14,815 bases of DNA from JAHWJR01 sp035942035 (GTDB taxonomy: Bacteria > Actinomycetota > Acidimicrobiia > Acidimicrobiales > CADCSY01). The notes under the pieces are model-generated. The model had not been told where the DNA came from. It ran no database searches and saw only the letters and a program-made list of their open reading frames with translations. Of the stretch, positions 6,040 to 12,901 are shown in pieces. The position numbers and the translations under genes are program-made. Positions within the stretch are counted from its first letter, which is position 1. The number at the start of each line of letters is the position of its first letter. Location of the stretch: positions 1 to 14,815 of the forward strand of contig DASZDK010000085.1 of assembly GCA_035942035.1 (NCBI GenBank). Reading direction: 5' to 3'.

Positions 6040-6471
6040 ATGGACCTGGCCCAAGAGCTCGTCTGCCTGGAGATCCCGGCGCTGCCGGCGTTCGTCGGCG
6101 TGGCCCGCACGGTGGTTGCCGCGGTGGCCACGTCGGTGCCGGGCATCGACGACGATCGCCTGGAGGACCTGCGCATCGCCGTGTCCGAGGCCTGCACGAA
6201 TGCCGTCGAGGCCCACCAGGCGGCCGGGCTCGACCAGCGAGTGGTGCTGCGCTGCCTGCTCGAGCCCGACAACCTCGAGGTGCGGGTGGAGGACAACGGC
6301 AGCGGCTTCGACCCGGCGGCCGTGCCGCCTCACCCTCCGGTGGGTGACCCCGCCCACCTCCGAGCCGAGCGGGGGTGGGGTCTCCAGCTCATCCGGGCGC
6401 TGGTCGACGAGGTCCGGTTCGTGCCCAGCGAGCAGGGAACAGCCGTGCATCTGCGAATGCACCGGCACTGA
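6040..6471 (+). CDS. RsbW-like ATP-binding protein (GHKL serine kinase/anti-sigma type)
   Basis: The 143-residue single-domain HATPase_c_2 protein resembles RsbW/SpoIIAB. Unlike its divergent neighbour, its ATP site is intact: LEDLRIAVSEACTNAVEAH (41-59) has Glu50 and Asn54 of the N-box, VEDNGSGFD (83-91) is the DxGxG box, and RGWGLQLIRALVDEV (111-125) is the second glycine motif. In RsbW proteins this site phosphorylates an anti-anti-sigma partner on serine and so controls a sigma factor. Here it may act on the same switch as the adjacent SigB-type factor or on a separate partner. The ATG at 6040 begins right where the domain begins. The frame is open for 300 bp upstream, but that part is antisense to the neighbouring gene and has no domain. 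Confidence 0.88.
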   Translation: MDLAQELVCLEIPALPAFVGVARTVVAAVATSVPGIDDDRLEDLRIAVSEACTNAVEAHQAAGLDQRVVLRCLLEPDNLEVRVEDNGSGFDPAAVPPHPPVGDPAHLRAERGWGLQLIRALVDEVRFVPSEQGTAVHLRMHRH

Positions 6472-6658
6472 GGAGCCGTCACGCTACGGAGGAGCGAATC
6501 CCTCATGTGAAGTTTGCTTGTCACGGGGGCCGGGAAGTGTCCGCGGGGGACCCCGACCGCAACGACGGGAAAGGCAGGGCCGAGATGATCTGTCGCTTGT
6601 GGAACGTCGCTTCTTCCGGCAAGCCGGACCGTGGACGGCGGCCCCGCTCCCAGTACCG
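6472..6658 (+). other. Leader region of the heptose operon, weakly structured
   Basis: These 187 bp separate the RsbW-like stop from gmhB and look less GC-biased than the flanking genes. A strong GGAGGAG at 6488-6494 precedes ATG-TGA (6505-6510) and an overlapping GTG (6507). The GTG opens a 51-codon frame, beginning VKFACHGGREVS, that ends in TGA 6660-6662 and overlaps the gmhB ATG by 4 bp. Its third-position GC is about 78%, lower than the flanking genes appear, and it has no recognised domain, so I do not call it a gene. Hairpins seen are CGGGG-GA-CCCCG near 6544-6555 and TCCGGC-AA-GCCGGA at 6615-6628. I could match no riboswitch. The operon promoter is probably here. Confidence 0.4.
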
Positions 6659-7246
6659 ATGACGGCGGTCACGTCGGGGGCCGCTGCAGGACCGAATCCA
6701 CCGCCCGTGTCCCGCCGCCGTGCCCTGGAGGCGGTGCTGTTCGACCGCGACGGGACCCTGGTCGTCGACGTGCCCTACAACGGTGATCCCGCCAAGGTCG
6801 AGGTCGTGCCCGGCGCCGCCGACGCCCTCGGCCGCCTGCGTGACGCCGGTCTTGCCCTGGCGGTCGTGAGCAACCAGAGCGGTGTCGCCCGGGGGTGGCT
6901 GACCGTGGAGCAGGTCGATGCGGTCAACCGCCGGGTCGAGGAGTTGCTGGGGCCCTTCGTCACCTTCGTGGTGTGTCCCCACGGCCCCTCCGACGGGTGC
7001 GAGTGCCGCAAGCCCCGACCCGGCATGGTCCTGGCCGCCGCCGCCCGCCTGGGCGTGCGCCCGGAGCAGTGCGCCCTGGTGGGTGACATCGGCGCCGACG
7101 TGGAGGCGGCGTTGGCCGCCGGCGCCCGGCCCGTGCTCGTGCCCGCCCCGGACACCCGCCCCGAGGAGGTGGCGGCCGCCCCCGAGGTGGCGCCCGACCT
7201 GCTCGCCGCCGCCGACCTCCTTCTCGCCTCGGCGAGGGTGGGATGA
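6659..7246 (+). CDS. gmhB: D-glycero-D-manno-heptose 1,7-bisphosphate 7-phosphatase-type HAD hydrolase
   Basis: The 195-residue HAD-IIIA phosphatase contains LFDRDGTLV (27-35), with nucleophile Asp29 and general acid Asp31, and VVSNQSGVARG (69-79), the motif II Ser. The CPHGPSDGCECRKPRPGM segment (106-123) supplies the Cys106/His108/Cys114/Cys116 zinc set of GmhB, and GDIGADVEAA (142-151) is the motif with the metal-binding Asp. GmhB removes the 7-phosphate from heptose 1,7-bisphosphate, between the two steps catalysed by HldE. That fits the GmhA-HldE gene two genes downstream. ATG 6659 is chosen; GTG 6707 would drop a non-conserved 16-residue leader and is also plausible. The stop overlaps the next ATG by 4 bp. 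A related histidinol-phosphate phosphatase is the main alternative, but context argues against it. Confidence 0.88.
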   Translation: MTAVTSGAAAGPNPPPVSRRRALEAVLFDRDGTLVVDVPYNGDPAKVEVVPGAADALGRLRDAGLALAVVSNQSGVARGWLTVEQVDAVNRRVEELLGPFVTFVVCPHGPSDGCECRKPRPGMVLAAAARLGVRPEQCALVGDIGADVEAALAAGARPVLVPAPDTRPEEVAAAPEVAPDLLAAADLLLASARVG

Positions 7247-8328
7247 GCGCGGTGGCCGGGCCCCACGTGCTCGTGGCTCGGCTCGACAACGCCGGCGACG
7301 TCCTGCTCTGCGGCCCCGCCGTGCGAGCCGTGGCCTCCGACGCCCGCCGGGTCACGTTCCTCGCCGGGCCCTCCGGGCAGGCGGCGGCCGAGCTGCTACC
7401 CGCGGTCGACGAGGTGCTGGTGTTCGACGCGCCCTGGGCTGGCTTCAGCCCGCCGCCGGTCGAGCGGCGCGCCGTCGATGACCTGATCCGCCACGTCGCC
7501 CGGCTCGAGCTCGACGAAGCCATGGTGCTGACGTCGTTCCATCAGAGCCCCCTGCCGCTGGCCCTGCTGTTGCGCATGGCCGGCGTGCCCCGGGTCGGCG
7601 CCGTCAGCGTCGACTATCCCGGCTCACTGCTCGACGTCCGCCACGCCGTGCCCGACGGCGTCCACGAGGTCGAGCGGGCGCTGTCCCTGGCCGCTGCGCT
7701 CGGCCACGACCGGCCCGAGGGTGACGACGGCAAGCTGGCGGTCCGTCGCCCCCTGCCCGCCTGGCGGCCGTTCGACGAGCCCTACGTGGTGGTCCATCCC
7801 GGCGCGTCGGTCCCCGCCCGGGGGTGGGACCCTCAGCGCGCCGCCGCCTTCGTCGACGCCCTGGTGGCCCGTGGCTGGCCGGTGGCGGTGACCGGCACGG
7901 CCGCGGAGGCGGAGCTGACCGCAGCCGTCGCCGGCTCGCGGCGGGCCCGTGTCGCCGACCTGGGCGGGCGGACCGATCTGGCCGGGTTGGCCGGGGTGCT
8001 CGACGGCGCCGTCGCCGTGGTGTCCGGCAACACCGGGCCGGCGCACCTCGCCGCCGCGGTGGCCACGCCCGTGGTGTCGATCTTCGCTCCGGTGGTGCCC
8101 GCCTCGCAGTGGGCTCCGTGGGGCGTGCCGGTGGCGCTGCTGGGCGATCAGTACATCGACTGCGCCGGCTGCCGCTGTCGCACCTGTCCGCTGCCCGGCC
8201 AGCCCTGCCTGGCGCCGGCCACCGTGCCCGCCGCTCTTCGCGGGCTGCGCCGGGTGCTGGCGGCCAATGGGACCGCGCCGCCGTGGGCGCCGGCGTCGTC
8301 GGTCACGGCGAAGGTGGGGGCGTCGTGA
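7243..8328 (+). CDS. GT9 family glycosyltransferase, heptosyltransferase-like (WaaF/WaaC type)
   Basis: The 361-residue protein is of the GT-B, ADP-heptose:LPS heptosyltransferase type. ARLDNAGDVLLCGPAVRAV (12-30) matches the N-terminal acceptor-side glycine motif. VVVHPGASVPARGWDPQRAAAF (182-203) is the start of the nucleotide-binding half. DLGGRTDLAGLAGVL (239-253) and VSGNTGPAHLAAAVATPVVS (260-279) are the donor-site block, with SGNTGPAH replacing the usual SNDTGPMH. The C-terminal CAGCRCRTCPLPGQPC (307-322) follows the C-x2-C-x4-CPL-x4-C pattern seen in WaaF-like enzymes. In this operon it probably transfers heptose from the ADP-heptose made by its neighbours. The acceptor is unlikely to be classical LPS in an actinobacterium. 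Start and stop overlap both neighbours by 4 bp. Confidence 0.88.
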   Translation: MSAVAGPHVLVARLDNAGDVLLCGPAVRAVASDARRVTFLAGPSGQAAAELLPAVDEVLVFDAPWAGFSPPPVERRAVDDLIRHVARLELDEAMVLTSFHQSPLPLALLLRMAGVPRVGAVSVDYPGSLLDVRHAVPDGVHEVERALSLAAALGHDRPEGDDGKLAVRRPLPAWRPFDEPYVVVHPGASVPARGWDPQRAAAFVDALVARGWPVAVTGTAAEAELTAAVAGSRRARVADLGGRTDLAGLAGVLDGAVAVVSGNTGPAHLAAAVATPVVSIFAPVVPASQWAPWGVPVALLGDQYIDCAGCRCRTCPLPGQPCLAPATVPAALRGLRRVLAANGTAPPWAPASSVTAKVGAS

Positions 8329-9548
8329 GGATCGCCATGGTGTCCGAGCACGCCAGCCCCCTCGCCGTGCTGGGCGGCGTCGACGCCGGCGGCCAGAACG
8401 TCCACGTCGCCGACCTGGCCCGGGCGTTGGGCCGGCTCGGCGCCGAGGTTGTCGTCCACACCCGCCGGGATGACCCCGCCCTGCCCCGCCGGGTGCAGTT
8501 CGCCCCCAACGTGACCGTCGACCACGTCGACGCCGGTCCCGCCATCCCCGTTCCCAAGGACCGGCTGTTGCCGTTCATGCCCGCTTTCGCCCGGGAGCTC
8601 TCCGTCGCCTGGCGGCGGGACCGACCGGACGTGGTCCACTCCCACTTCTGGATGTCGGGTCTCGCTGCGCTGTGGGCCGCCCGCCCACTCGAGCTCCCGC
8701 TCGCCCACACCTACCACGCCCTCGGCGTGGTGAAGAGGCGGAACCAGGGCAGGCACGACACCAGCCCGCCGGCGCGGATGGGCGCCGAGCGCATGCTGGC
8801 CGGCGCCGTCGACCGGGTGGTGGCCACCACCGCCGACGAGGCCTTCGAGCTGGCGCAGCTGGGCGCCGACCTCGACCGCATCACCGTGGTCCCCTGCGGC
8901 GTCGACCTCGCGCACTTCCGGCCCGAGGGCCCGGTGGAGGTCCTCCCCCCGGGGCGGCGCCGGGTCGTGGTGCTGAGCAGGCTCGTCGAGCGCAAGGGGA
9001 TCGGCAACGTCATCGCCGCCCTTGCCGAGGTTCCCGGGGTGGAGCTCGTCGTGGCCGGGGGACCGCCGGCGGGGATGGTCGACGACGACGTCGAGGCGCA
9101 ACGGTTCCGGGCCATGGCCACCAGCCTGGGCGTGGCCGACCGCGTCGAGTTGCTGGGCGCGGTGTCGCGAGAGCACGTTCCCGCCCTGCTCCGCTCGGCC
9201 GACGTGGTGGCGTGCTGCCCGTGGTACGAGCCCTTCGGCCTCGTCGCGGTCGAGGCCATGGCCTGCGGAGTGCCCGTGGTGGCCTCGGCCGTCGGTGGGC
9301 TGGGCGAGAACGTCGTCGACGGCGTCACCGGCCTGCTGGTGCCGCCCCGCCAACCGCGGCGTATCGCCGAGGCCCTGGCTGCCGTCCTCGGCGACGACGA
9401 GCGGCGCCGGGCCATGGGCATGGCGGGACGCCGCCGGGCGGAGCGCTTCGGTTGGGAGCGCGTCGCCGAGCAGACCCTGGAGGTGGCGACCGAGCTGGCC
9501 CTCGCCGGCGCTCGCACCACGTCGACGTCGGCGGAGTGGTCGACGTGA
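8325..9548 (+). CDS. GT4 family glycosyltransferase
   Basis: The 407-residue retaining GT-B enzyme starts at GTG 8325, inside a GTGA overlap with the previous stop. GGVDAGGQNVHVADLARAL (17-35) is the N-terminal loop shared with MshA- and sucrose-phosphate-synthase-like enzymes. VVHSHFWMSG (103-112), VVPCGVDLAHFRP (188-200), LSRLVERKGI (217-226) and the E-x7-E element in YEPFGLVAVEAMACGVPVVA (301-320; Glu302 and Glu310) define the donor site. The best general match is the MshA-like subgroup, but the acceptor cannot be inferred. Its position between the heptosyltransferase and the heptose synthesis fusion suggests it builds the same glycan. A few C-terminal residues (395-407) are low complexity. 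Confidence 0.88.
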   Translation: MRIAMVSEHASPLAVLGGVDAGGQNVHVADLARALGRLGAEVVVHTRRDDPALPRRVQFAPNVTVDHVDAGPAIPVPKDRLLPFMPAFARELSVAWRRDRPDVVHSHFWMSGLAALWAARPLELPLAHTYHALGVVKRRNQGRHDTSPPARMGAERMLAGAVDRVVATTADEAFELAQLGADLDRITVVPCGVDLAHFRPEGPVEVLPPGRRRVVVLSRLVERKGIGNVIAALAEVPGVELVVAGGPPAGMVDDDVEAQRFRAMATSLGVADRVELLGAVSREHVPALLRSADVVACCPWYEPFGLVAVEAMACGVPVVASAVGGLGENVVDGVTGLLVPPRQPRRIAEALAAVLGDDERRRAMGMAGRRRAERFGWERVAEQTLEVATELALAGARTTSTSAEWST

Positions 9549-11656
9549 CCCGGCCCACCGGTCCCGTGCCCCACGGGCGAGCGCACCTGGCCGCTCTGGC
9601 CGCGCCGCTCGCCGAGCTGGAGGCGGACGTGGGCCGCATCGACGGGTGGGGCCGGCACCTGTCCGCCGTGCTGAGCGGGGGCGGGCGCCTGCTGGCGGCC
9701 GGGAACGGGGGCAGCGCCGCTCAGGCGCAGCACCTCACCTCCGAGCTGGTCGGGCGCTACCGGGACGATCGCCGGGCGTTCAGCGCCATCTCCTTGTGCG
9801 TGGAGGCGTCCAGCGTCACTGCCATCACCAACGACTACGGCACCGACGACGTGTTCGCCCGCCAGGTCCGGGGCCACGGCCGGCCGGGCGACGTGCTGGT
9901 GCTGTTGAGCACGTCGGGGTGCAGTCCCAACGTGCTCGCCGCCGCTGCCGCCGGCCGCGCCGCCGGCCTCACCATTTGGGCCCTGACCGGTGCGGCGCCC
10001 AATCCCCTCCTGGAGCTGACCGACGACGCCGTGGTCGTCGACGCCCCCGCCACCGCCACGGTGCAGGAGGTCCACCAGGTGGCCGTGCACCTGCTGTGCG
10101 CGGCCGTCGACACGGCGCTCGGCGTCCTCCCGTCCGAGGCCGACGCCGGCGAGCGGTGCCTGCCTGAGCCCCCGGAGGCGCCCGTCACCCCCGCTCCCTC
10201 ACGTTCTTTGTCGGATCTCCCGCCGCCACGGTGGGCCAGCCGACAAACAACGAGGGCCGATGGCAACGGCCGCCGGGGGAAGCGGTTGGTGGTCGTCGGG
10301 GACGCCCTGCTCGATCGCGACCTCGACGGGAGCGCCGAGCGCCTGGCCCCGGACGCACCTGTCCCGGTGGTCGACGCCCCGGTCGAGCGCCCCCGCCCTG
10401 GTGGGGCCGCCCTTGCCGCCAGCTTGGCTGCGGCCGACGGGGCCGAGGTGGTGCTGGTCACCGCTCTGGCCGACGACGAGCCCGGGCGCCAGCTGGCGGG
10501 TCTGCTCGAGCGAGCGGGCGTCGAGGTGGTCGACCTCGGTCTCGACGGGCGTACCCCGCAGAAGGTGCGGGTGCAGGCAGGCGGGCGCACCCTGGTGCGA
10601 ATCGACCACGGAGGCCCTCCCGGCACGGTCGGAGCCGCGACCGCCGCCGCCCGTGCCGCCCTCGAGGGCGCCGACGCCGTGCTGGTGGCCGACTACGGGC
10701 GCGGCGTGGCCGCCGACGCCGGCGTGCGCCTGTCCCTGGGCCGGCTCGTGCCCCACACCCCTCTGGTGTGGGATCCCCACCCCCGGGGCCCCGAGCCCGT
10801 GGCCGGCCTGCGCCTGGTGACTCCGAACGCCAGCGAGGCCGCCCGTTTGGTCCCCGAGCCCTCCGGCTCGGGAACAGCAGCGGTGGCCAGCCGGGCCCGG
10901 GCCCTCGCCGACCGGTGGGGGGCGGTGGCGGTGGCGGTGACGCTCGGTTCCCGTGGCGCCCTCCTCGTGGGCCCGGACGGTCCCCCGCTGGCGGTACCGG
11001 CTCCGTTCGCCGACGGCGACCCGTGCGGCGCCGGCGACCGCTTCGCCTCCGCCGCCGCCGTCGCCCTGGCCCGAGGGTCGCTGGTGTCGGAGGCCGTCGA
11101 GGAGGCGGTGCACGTGGCCTCCGCCTTCGTGGCTGCCGGTGGAGCCGCCGGCTTCTCGGTCGTCGACCTGGCACCGGCGGTGGACGGCGACGTGGGCTCG
11201 CTCGACGCCGTGGCGCTGGCTGCCCGGATGCGCCGGGAGGGCGGCACCGTGGTGGCCACGGGTGGCTGCTTCGACCTGCTCCACGCTGGCCACGTGCACA
11301 TGCTGCAGGCGGCGCGCCGCCTGGGCGACTGCCTGCTGGTGTGCCTCAACTCCGACGACTCGGTCCACCGGCTCAAGGGCCCGGACCGCCCGCTGCAGTC
11401 GCAGGACGACCGCGCCGCCGTGCTGGCCGCCCTCGACTGCGTCGACGGCGTCATGATCTTCGACGAGGACACCCCGGTGCAGGCGCTCGAGCAGCTCCAG
11501 CCTCACTTGTTCGCCAAGGGCGCCGACTACGCCGTGGCCGACCTGCCCGAAGCTCGCACCCTGGCGCAATGGGGGGGCGAGGCCGTGGTCCTGCCCTACC
11601 TGGCGGGCCGGTCGACCAGCCGTCTGATGAAGGAGGCCGTGCGCCGTGCACGCTGA
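9545..11656 (+). CDS. gmhA-hldE: GmhA-HldE fusion: heptose 7-phosphate isomerase, kinase and adenylyltransferase
   Basis: One uninterrupted 703-residue frame joins three enzymes. Residues 1-195 are a SIS-domain sedoheptulose 7-phosphate isomerase: GNGGSAAQAQHLTSELVGRY (53-72), with His63, Glu67, Gln174 and His182 aligning to the GmhA zinc set, and LSTSGCSPNV (121-130). About 196-245 is a Pro/Arg-rich linker. About 247-545 is the PfkB-type HldE kinase: VVGDALLDRDLDG (250-262), ERLAPDAPVPVV (265-276), RPGGAA (284-289), DYGRGV (383-388) and CGAGDRF (494-500) with catalytic Asp498. About 567-703 is the nucleotidyltransferase: GGCFDLLHAGHVHMLQAA (573-590) with HxGH, LNSDDSVHRLKGPDRPL (601-617) and GRSTSRLMKE. 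GTG 9545 has GGAG 8 nt upstream and a GTGA overlap. An internal GTG at 10289 could start a separate HldE. Separate gmhA and hldE genes are the norm. Confidence 0.9.
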   Translation: MTRPTGPVPHGRAHLAALAAPLAELEADVGRIDGWGRHLSAVLSGGGRLLAAGNGGSAAQAQHLTSELVGRYRDDRRAFSAISLCVEASSVTAITNDYGTDDVFARQVRGHGRPGDVLVLLSTSGCSPNVLAAAAAGRAAGLTIWALTGAAPNPLLELTDDAVVVDAPATATVQEVHQVAVHLLCAAVDTALGVLPSEADAGERCLPEPPEAPVTPAPSRSLSDLPPPRWASRQTTRADGNGRRGKRLVVVGDALLDRDLDGSAERLAPDAPVPVVDAPVERPRPGGAALAASLAAADGAEVVLVTALADDEPGRQLAGLLERAGVEVVDLGLDGRTPQKVRVQAGGRTLVRIDHGGPPGTVGAATAAARAALEGADAVLVADYGRGVAADAGVRLSLGRLVPHTPLVWDPHPRGPEPVAGLRLVTPNASEAARLVPEPSGSGTAAVASRARALADRWGAVAVAVTLGSRGALLVGPDGPPLAVPAPFADGDPCGAGDRFASAAAVALARGSLVSEAVEEAVHVASAFVAAGGAAGFSVVDLAPAVDGDVGSLDAVALAARMRREGGTVVATGGCFDLLHAGHVHMLQAARRLGDCLLVCLNSDDSVHRLKGPDRPLQSQDDRAAVLAALDCVDGVMIFDEDTPVQALEQLQPHLFAKGADYAVADLPEARTLAQWGGEAVVLPYLAGRSTSRLMKEAVRRAR
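10202..10252 (+). repeat. 51-nt imperfect palindrome in the GmhA-HldE linker
   Basis: The outer arms 10202-10214 and 10240-10252 pair at 12 of 13 positions, with one C-C mismatch at 10206/10248, and include TTTGTCGG with CCGACAAA. A symmetric 4-nt internal loop (ATCT opposite CCAG) leads to an inner stem, CCCGCC (10219-10224) with GGTGGG (10230-10235), closed by a 5-nt loop. The outer arms are more AT-rich than the surrounding coding sequence. It falls exactly between the isomerase and kinase domains. No T tract follows on either strand, so it is not an ordinary intrinsic terminator. Confidence 0.8.
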
Positions 11657-12341
11657 TCCCGCCCACTGGACCGTGATCGTCACCGGGGGTTCGTCGGGGC
11701 TAGGTGCCGCCGTCGCCGACAACCTCGATGCCGCCGGCGCCACCCCCGTCGTCCTCGACCGGCGCCCACCGGCCGAGGGCCGGGCCTTCGAGCAGGTCGA
11801 CCTGGCCGACTCCAAGGACGCCGAGGAGGCGGTGCGGCGGGTGGCCGAGTCCTACGGCGGGATCGACGCCGTCGTCACCTGCGCCGGCATCGACGTGCCC
11901 GGCGCCCTCGACCAGGTTCCCACCGAGACGTGGGAGCGCATCGTGGCCGTCAACCTGCTGGGGACCGCCGCGGTGGTGCGCGCCGCGCTGCCCTCCCTCG
12001 AGGCTGTCGGCGGTCGCGTCGTCACCGTCGCCTCCACCCTCGGCCACCGGGTGTTCCCCGACGCCACCGCCTACTGCGCCAGCAAGTTCGGCGTGGTTGG
12101 ATTCACCCGGGCCCTCGCCGCCGAGATGAAGGGCCGGGTCGGGGTAACCCTGTTGACGCCCGGGGGGATGCACACCGCCTTCTTCGACGAGCGCGAAGAG
12201 CAGTACCGGCCCGGTCCCGACGCCCGGCTGTGCTCGCCCGAGGCTGTCGCCGCGGCGGCCGTGTTCGCACTGTCGCAGCCCGACGGGTGCGACATCAAGG
12301 AGCTGGTGGTGGCGGCCTCGACCGAGACCTCCTGGCCGTAG
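11646..12341 (+). CDS. Classical short-chain dehydrogenase/reductase (SDR)
   Basis: The 231-residue Rossmann-fold oxidoreductase has TGGSSGLG (13-20) as the dinucleotide loop, VDLAD (51-55), CAG (79-81) in place of the usual NAG, Asn103, Ser130, and the Y143-x3-K147 catalytic pair in AYCASKFGV, then TPGGMHTAFF (171-180). GTG 11646 overlaps the fusion gene by 11 bp and has AAGGAGG at 11630-11636, ideal spacing. It is the last gene of the heptose operon. It is too short, and of the wrong SDR class, to be the extended-type epimerase HldD. It may modify a sugar or lipid precursor of the same glycan, or be unrelated. Arg39-Arg40 after the second strand hints at NADP(H). Confidence 0.85.
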   Translation: MHADPAHWTVIVTGGSSGLGAAVADNLDAAGATPVVLDRRPPAEGRAFEQVDLADSKDAEEAVRRVAESYGGIDAVVTCAGIDVPGALDQVPTETWERIVAVNLLGTAAVVRAALPSLEAVGGRVVTVASTLGHRVFPDATAYCASKFGVVGFTRALAAEMKGRVGVTLLTPGGMHTAFFDEREEQYRPGPDARLCSPEAVAAAAVFALSQPDGCDIKELVVAASTETSWP

Positions 12342-12348
12342 GCCACAG

Positions 12349-12363
12349 GCCTCCCGACGAGGC
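12349..12363. terminator. Possible weak bidirectional terminator between convergent genes
   Basis: GCCTC-CCGAC-GAGGC forms a 5-bp stem with a 5-nt loop in the 27-bp gap between the SDR stop and the CBS-protein stop. There is no T tract, as is common for GC-rich actinobacterial hairpins. Position is the main support. Confidence 0.25.
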
Positions 12364-12368
12364 GGCGG

Positions 12369-12788
12369 CTACTCGTTGGGAGGGCTGGCGCTGATGTCGG
12401 CCAGCGCCGACTCGGGGTCGTTCTCCACCGCCAAATCCCCGATCGCGACCACGCCGACCAGGCGGTCACGGTCGTCGACCACGGGGAGGCGTCGCACCGC
12501 CAGCTGGCGCATGAGGCGGGCGGCGTCCTCGGCGGTGTGCTCGGGGGTCAGGCAGACCAGCTCGCCGCTGGCGATGTCACCGAGCGTGGTCTCCGAGGGG
12601 TCGAGGCCCTCGGCGATCACCCGGACGACGATGTCGCGGTCGGTGATCACGCCTCGGGGCTGGTCCTCCGTGGTCATCAGCACGTAGCCGATGTCGGCTC
12701 CCCGCATGGCGAGGGCTGCCTCCACCACCGTGGCGGTGGACGGGAAGCTGACGACGTCCTTGGTCATGACCTCGCTGATGTTCGCCAC
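12369..12788 (-). CDS. Two-CBS-domain protein
   Basis: The 139-residue protein is almost entirely a tandem CBS (Bateman) module. CBS1 covers about 8-62, with VMTKDVVSF (7-15) and RGVITDRDIVVRVIAEG (45-61). CBS2 covers about 70-125, with RRLPVVDDRDRLVGVVAIGD (99-118). Such stand-alone modules bind adenine nucleotides or other ligands and often belong to stress or hypoxia regulons, as with mycobacterial Hrp1. The partner here is unknown. The start is GTG 12788, with AAGGAG about 10 nt upstream on the minus strand, slightly long. The 113 bp behind it hold no gene and would include its promoter. It converges on the heptose operon. Confidence 0.92.
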   Translation of the reverse strand: MANISEVMTKDVVSFPSTATVVEAALAMRGADIGYVLMTTEDQPRGVITDRDIVVRVIAEGLDPSETTLGDIASGELVCLTPEHTAEDAARLMRQLAVRRLPVVDDRDRLVGVVAIGDLAVENDPESALADISASPPNE

Positions 12789-12901
12789 GCTCGAATCGCT
12801 CCTTCGCTGCGTCCTGGATGTGTCCTTCCACTACCCAGCGTCCTCGCCTCGCTACCTGTCGCCACCATGGTGCTGCCCCGTACGGACCCAGCGGCGGCGC
12901 C

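Noticed and set aside
325..6491. Shared 11-mer ACGCTACGGAG in two spacers (325-335 and 6481-6491)
   Set aside because: Shared 11-mers are expected by chance in about 15 kb of GC-rich DNA, and the match does not extend.
8672..9544. N-terminal extension of the GmhA-HldE frame into the GT4 gene
   Set aside because: The translation is an Arg/Gly/Ala-rich out-of-frame shadow of the GT4 gene. GTG 9545 has a Shine-Dalgarno-like GGAG and the same 4-bp overlap as its neighbours.
12789..12901. SigF-type promoter (GGTAG-N15-GGGTAG, minus strand) for the CBS-protein gene
   Set aside because: The -35 half does not match GTTT well and the motif is loose enough to arise by chance here.
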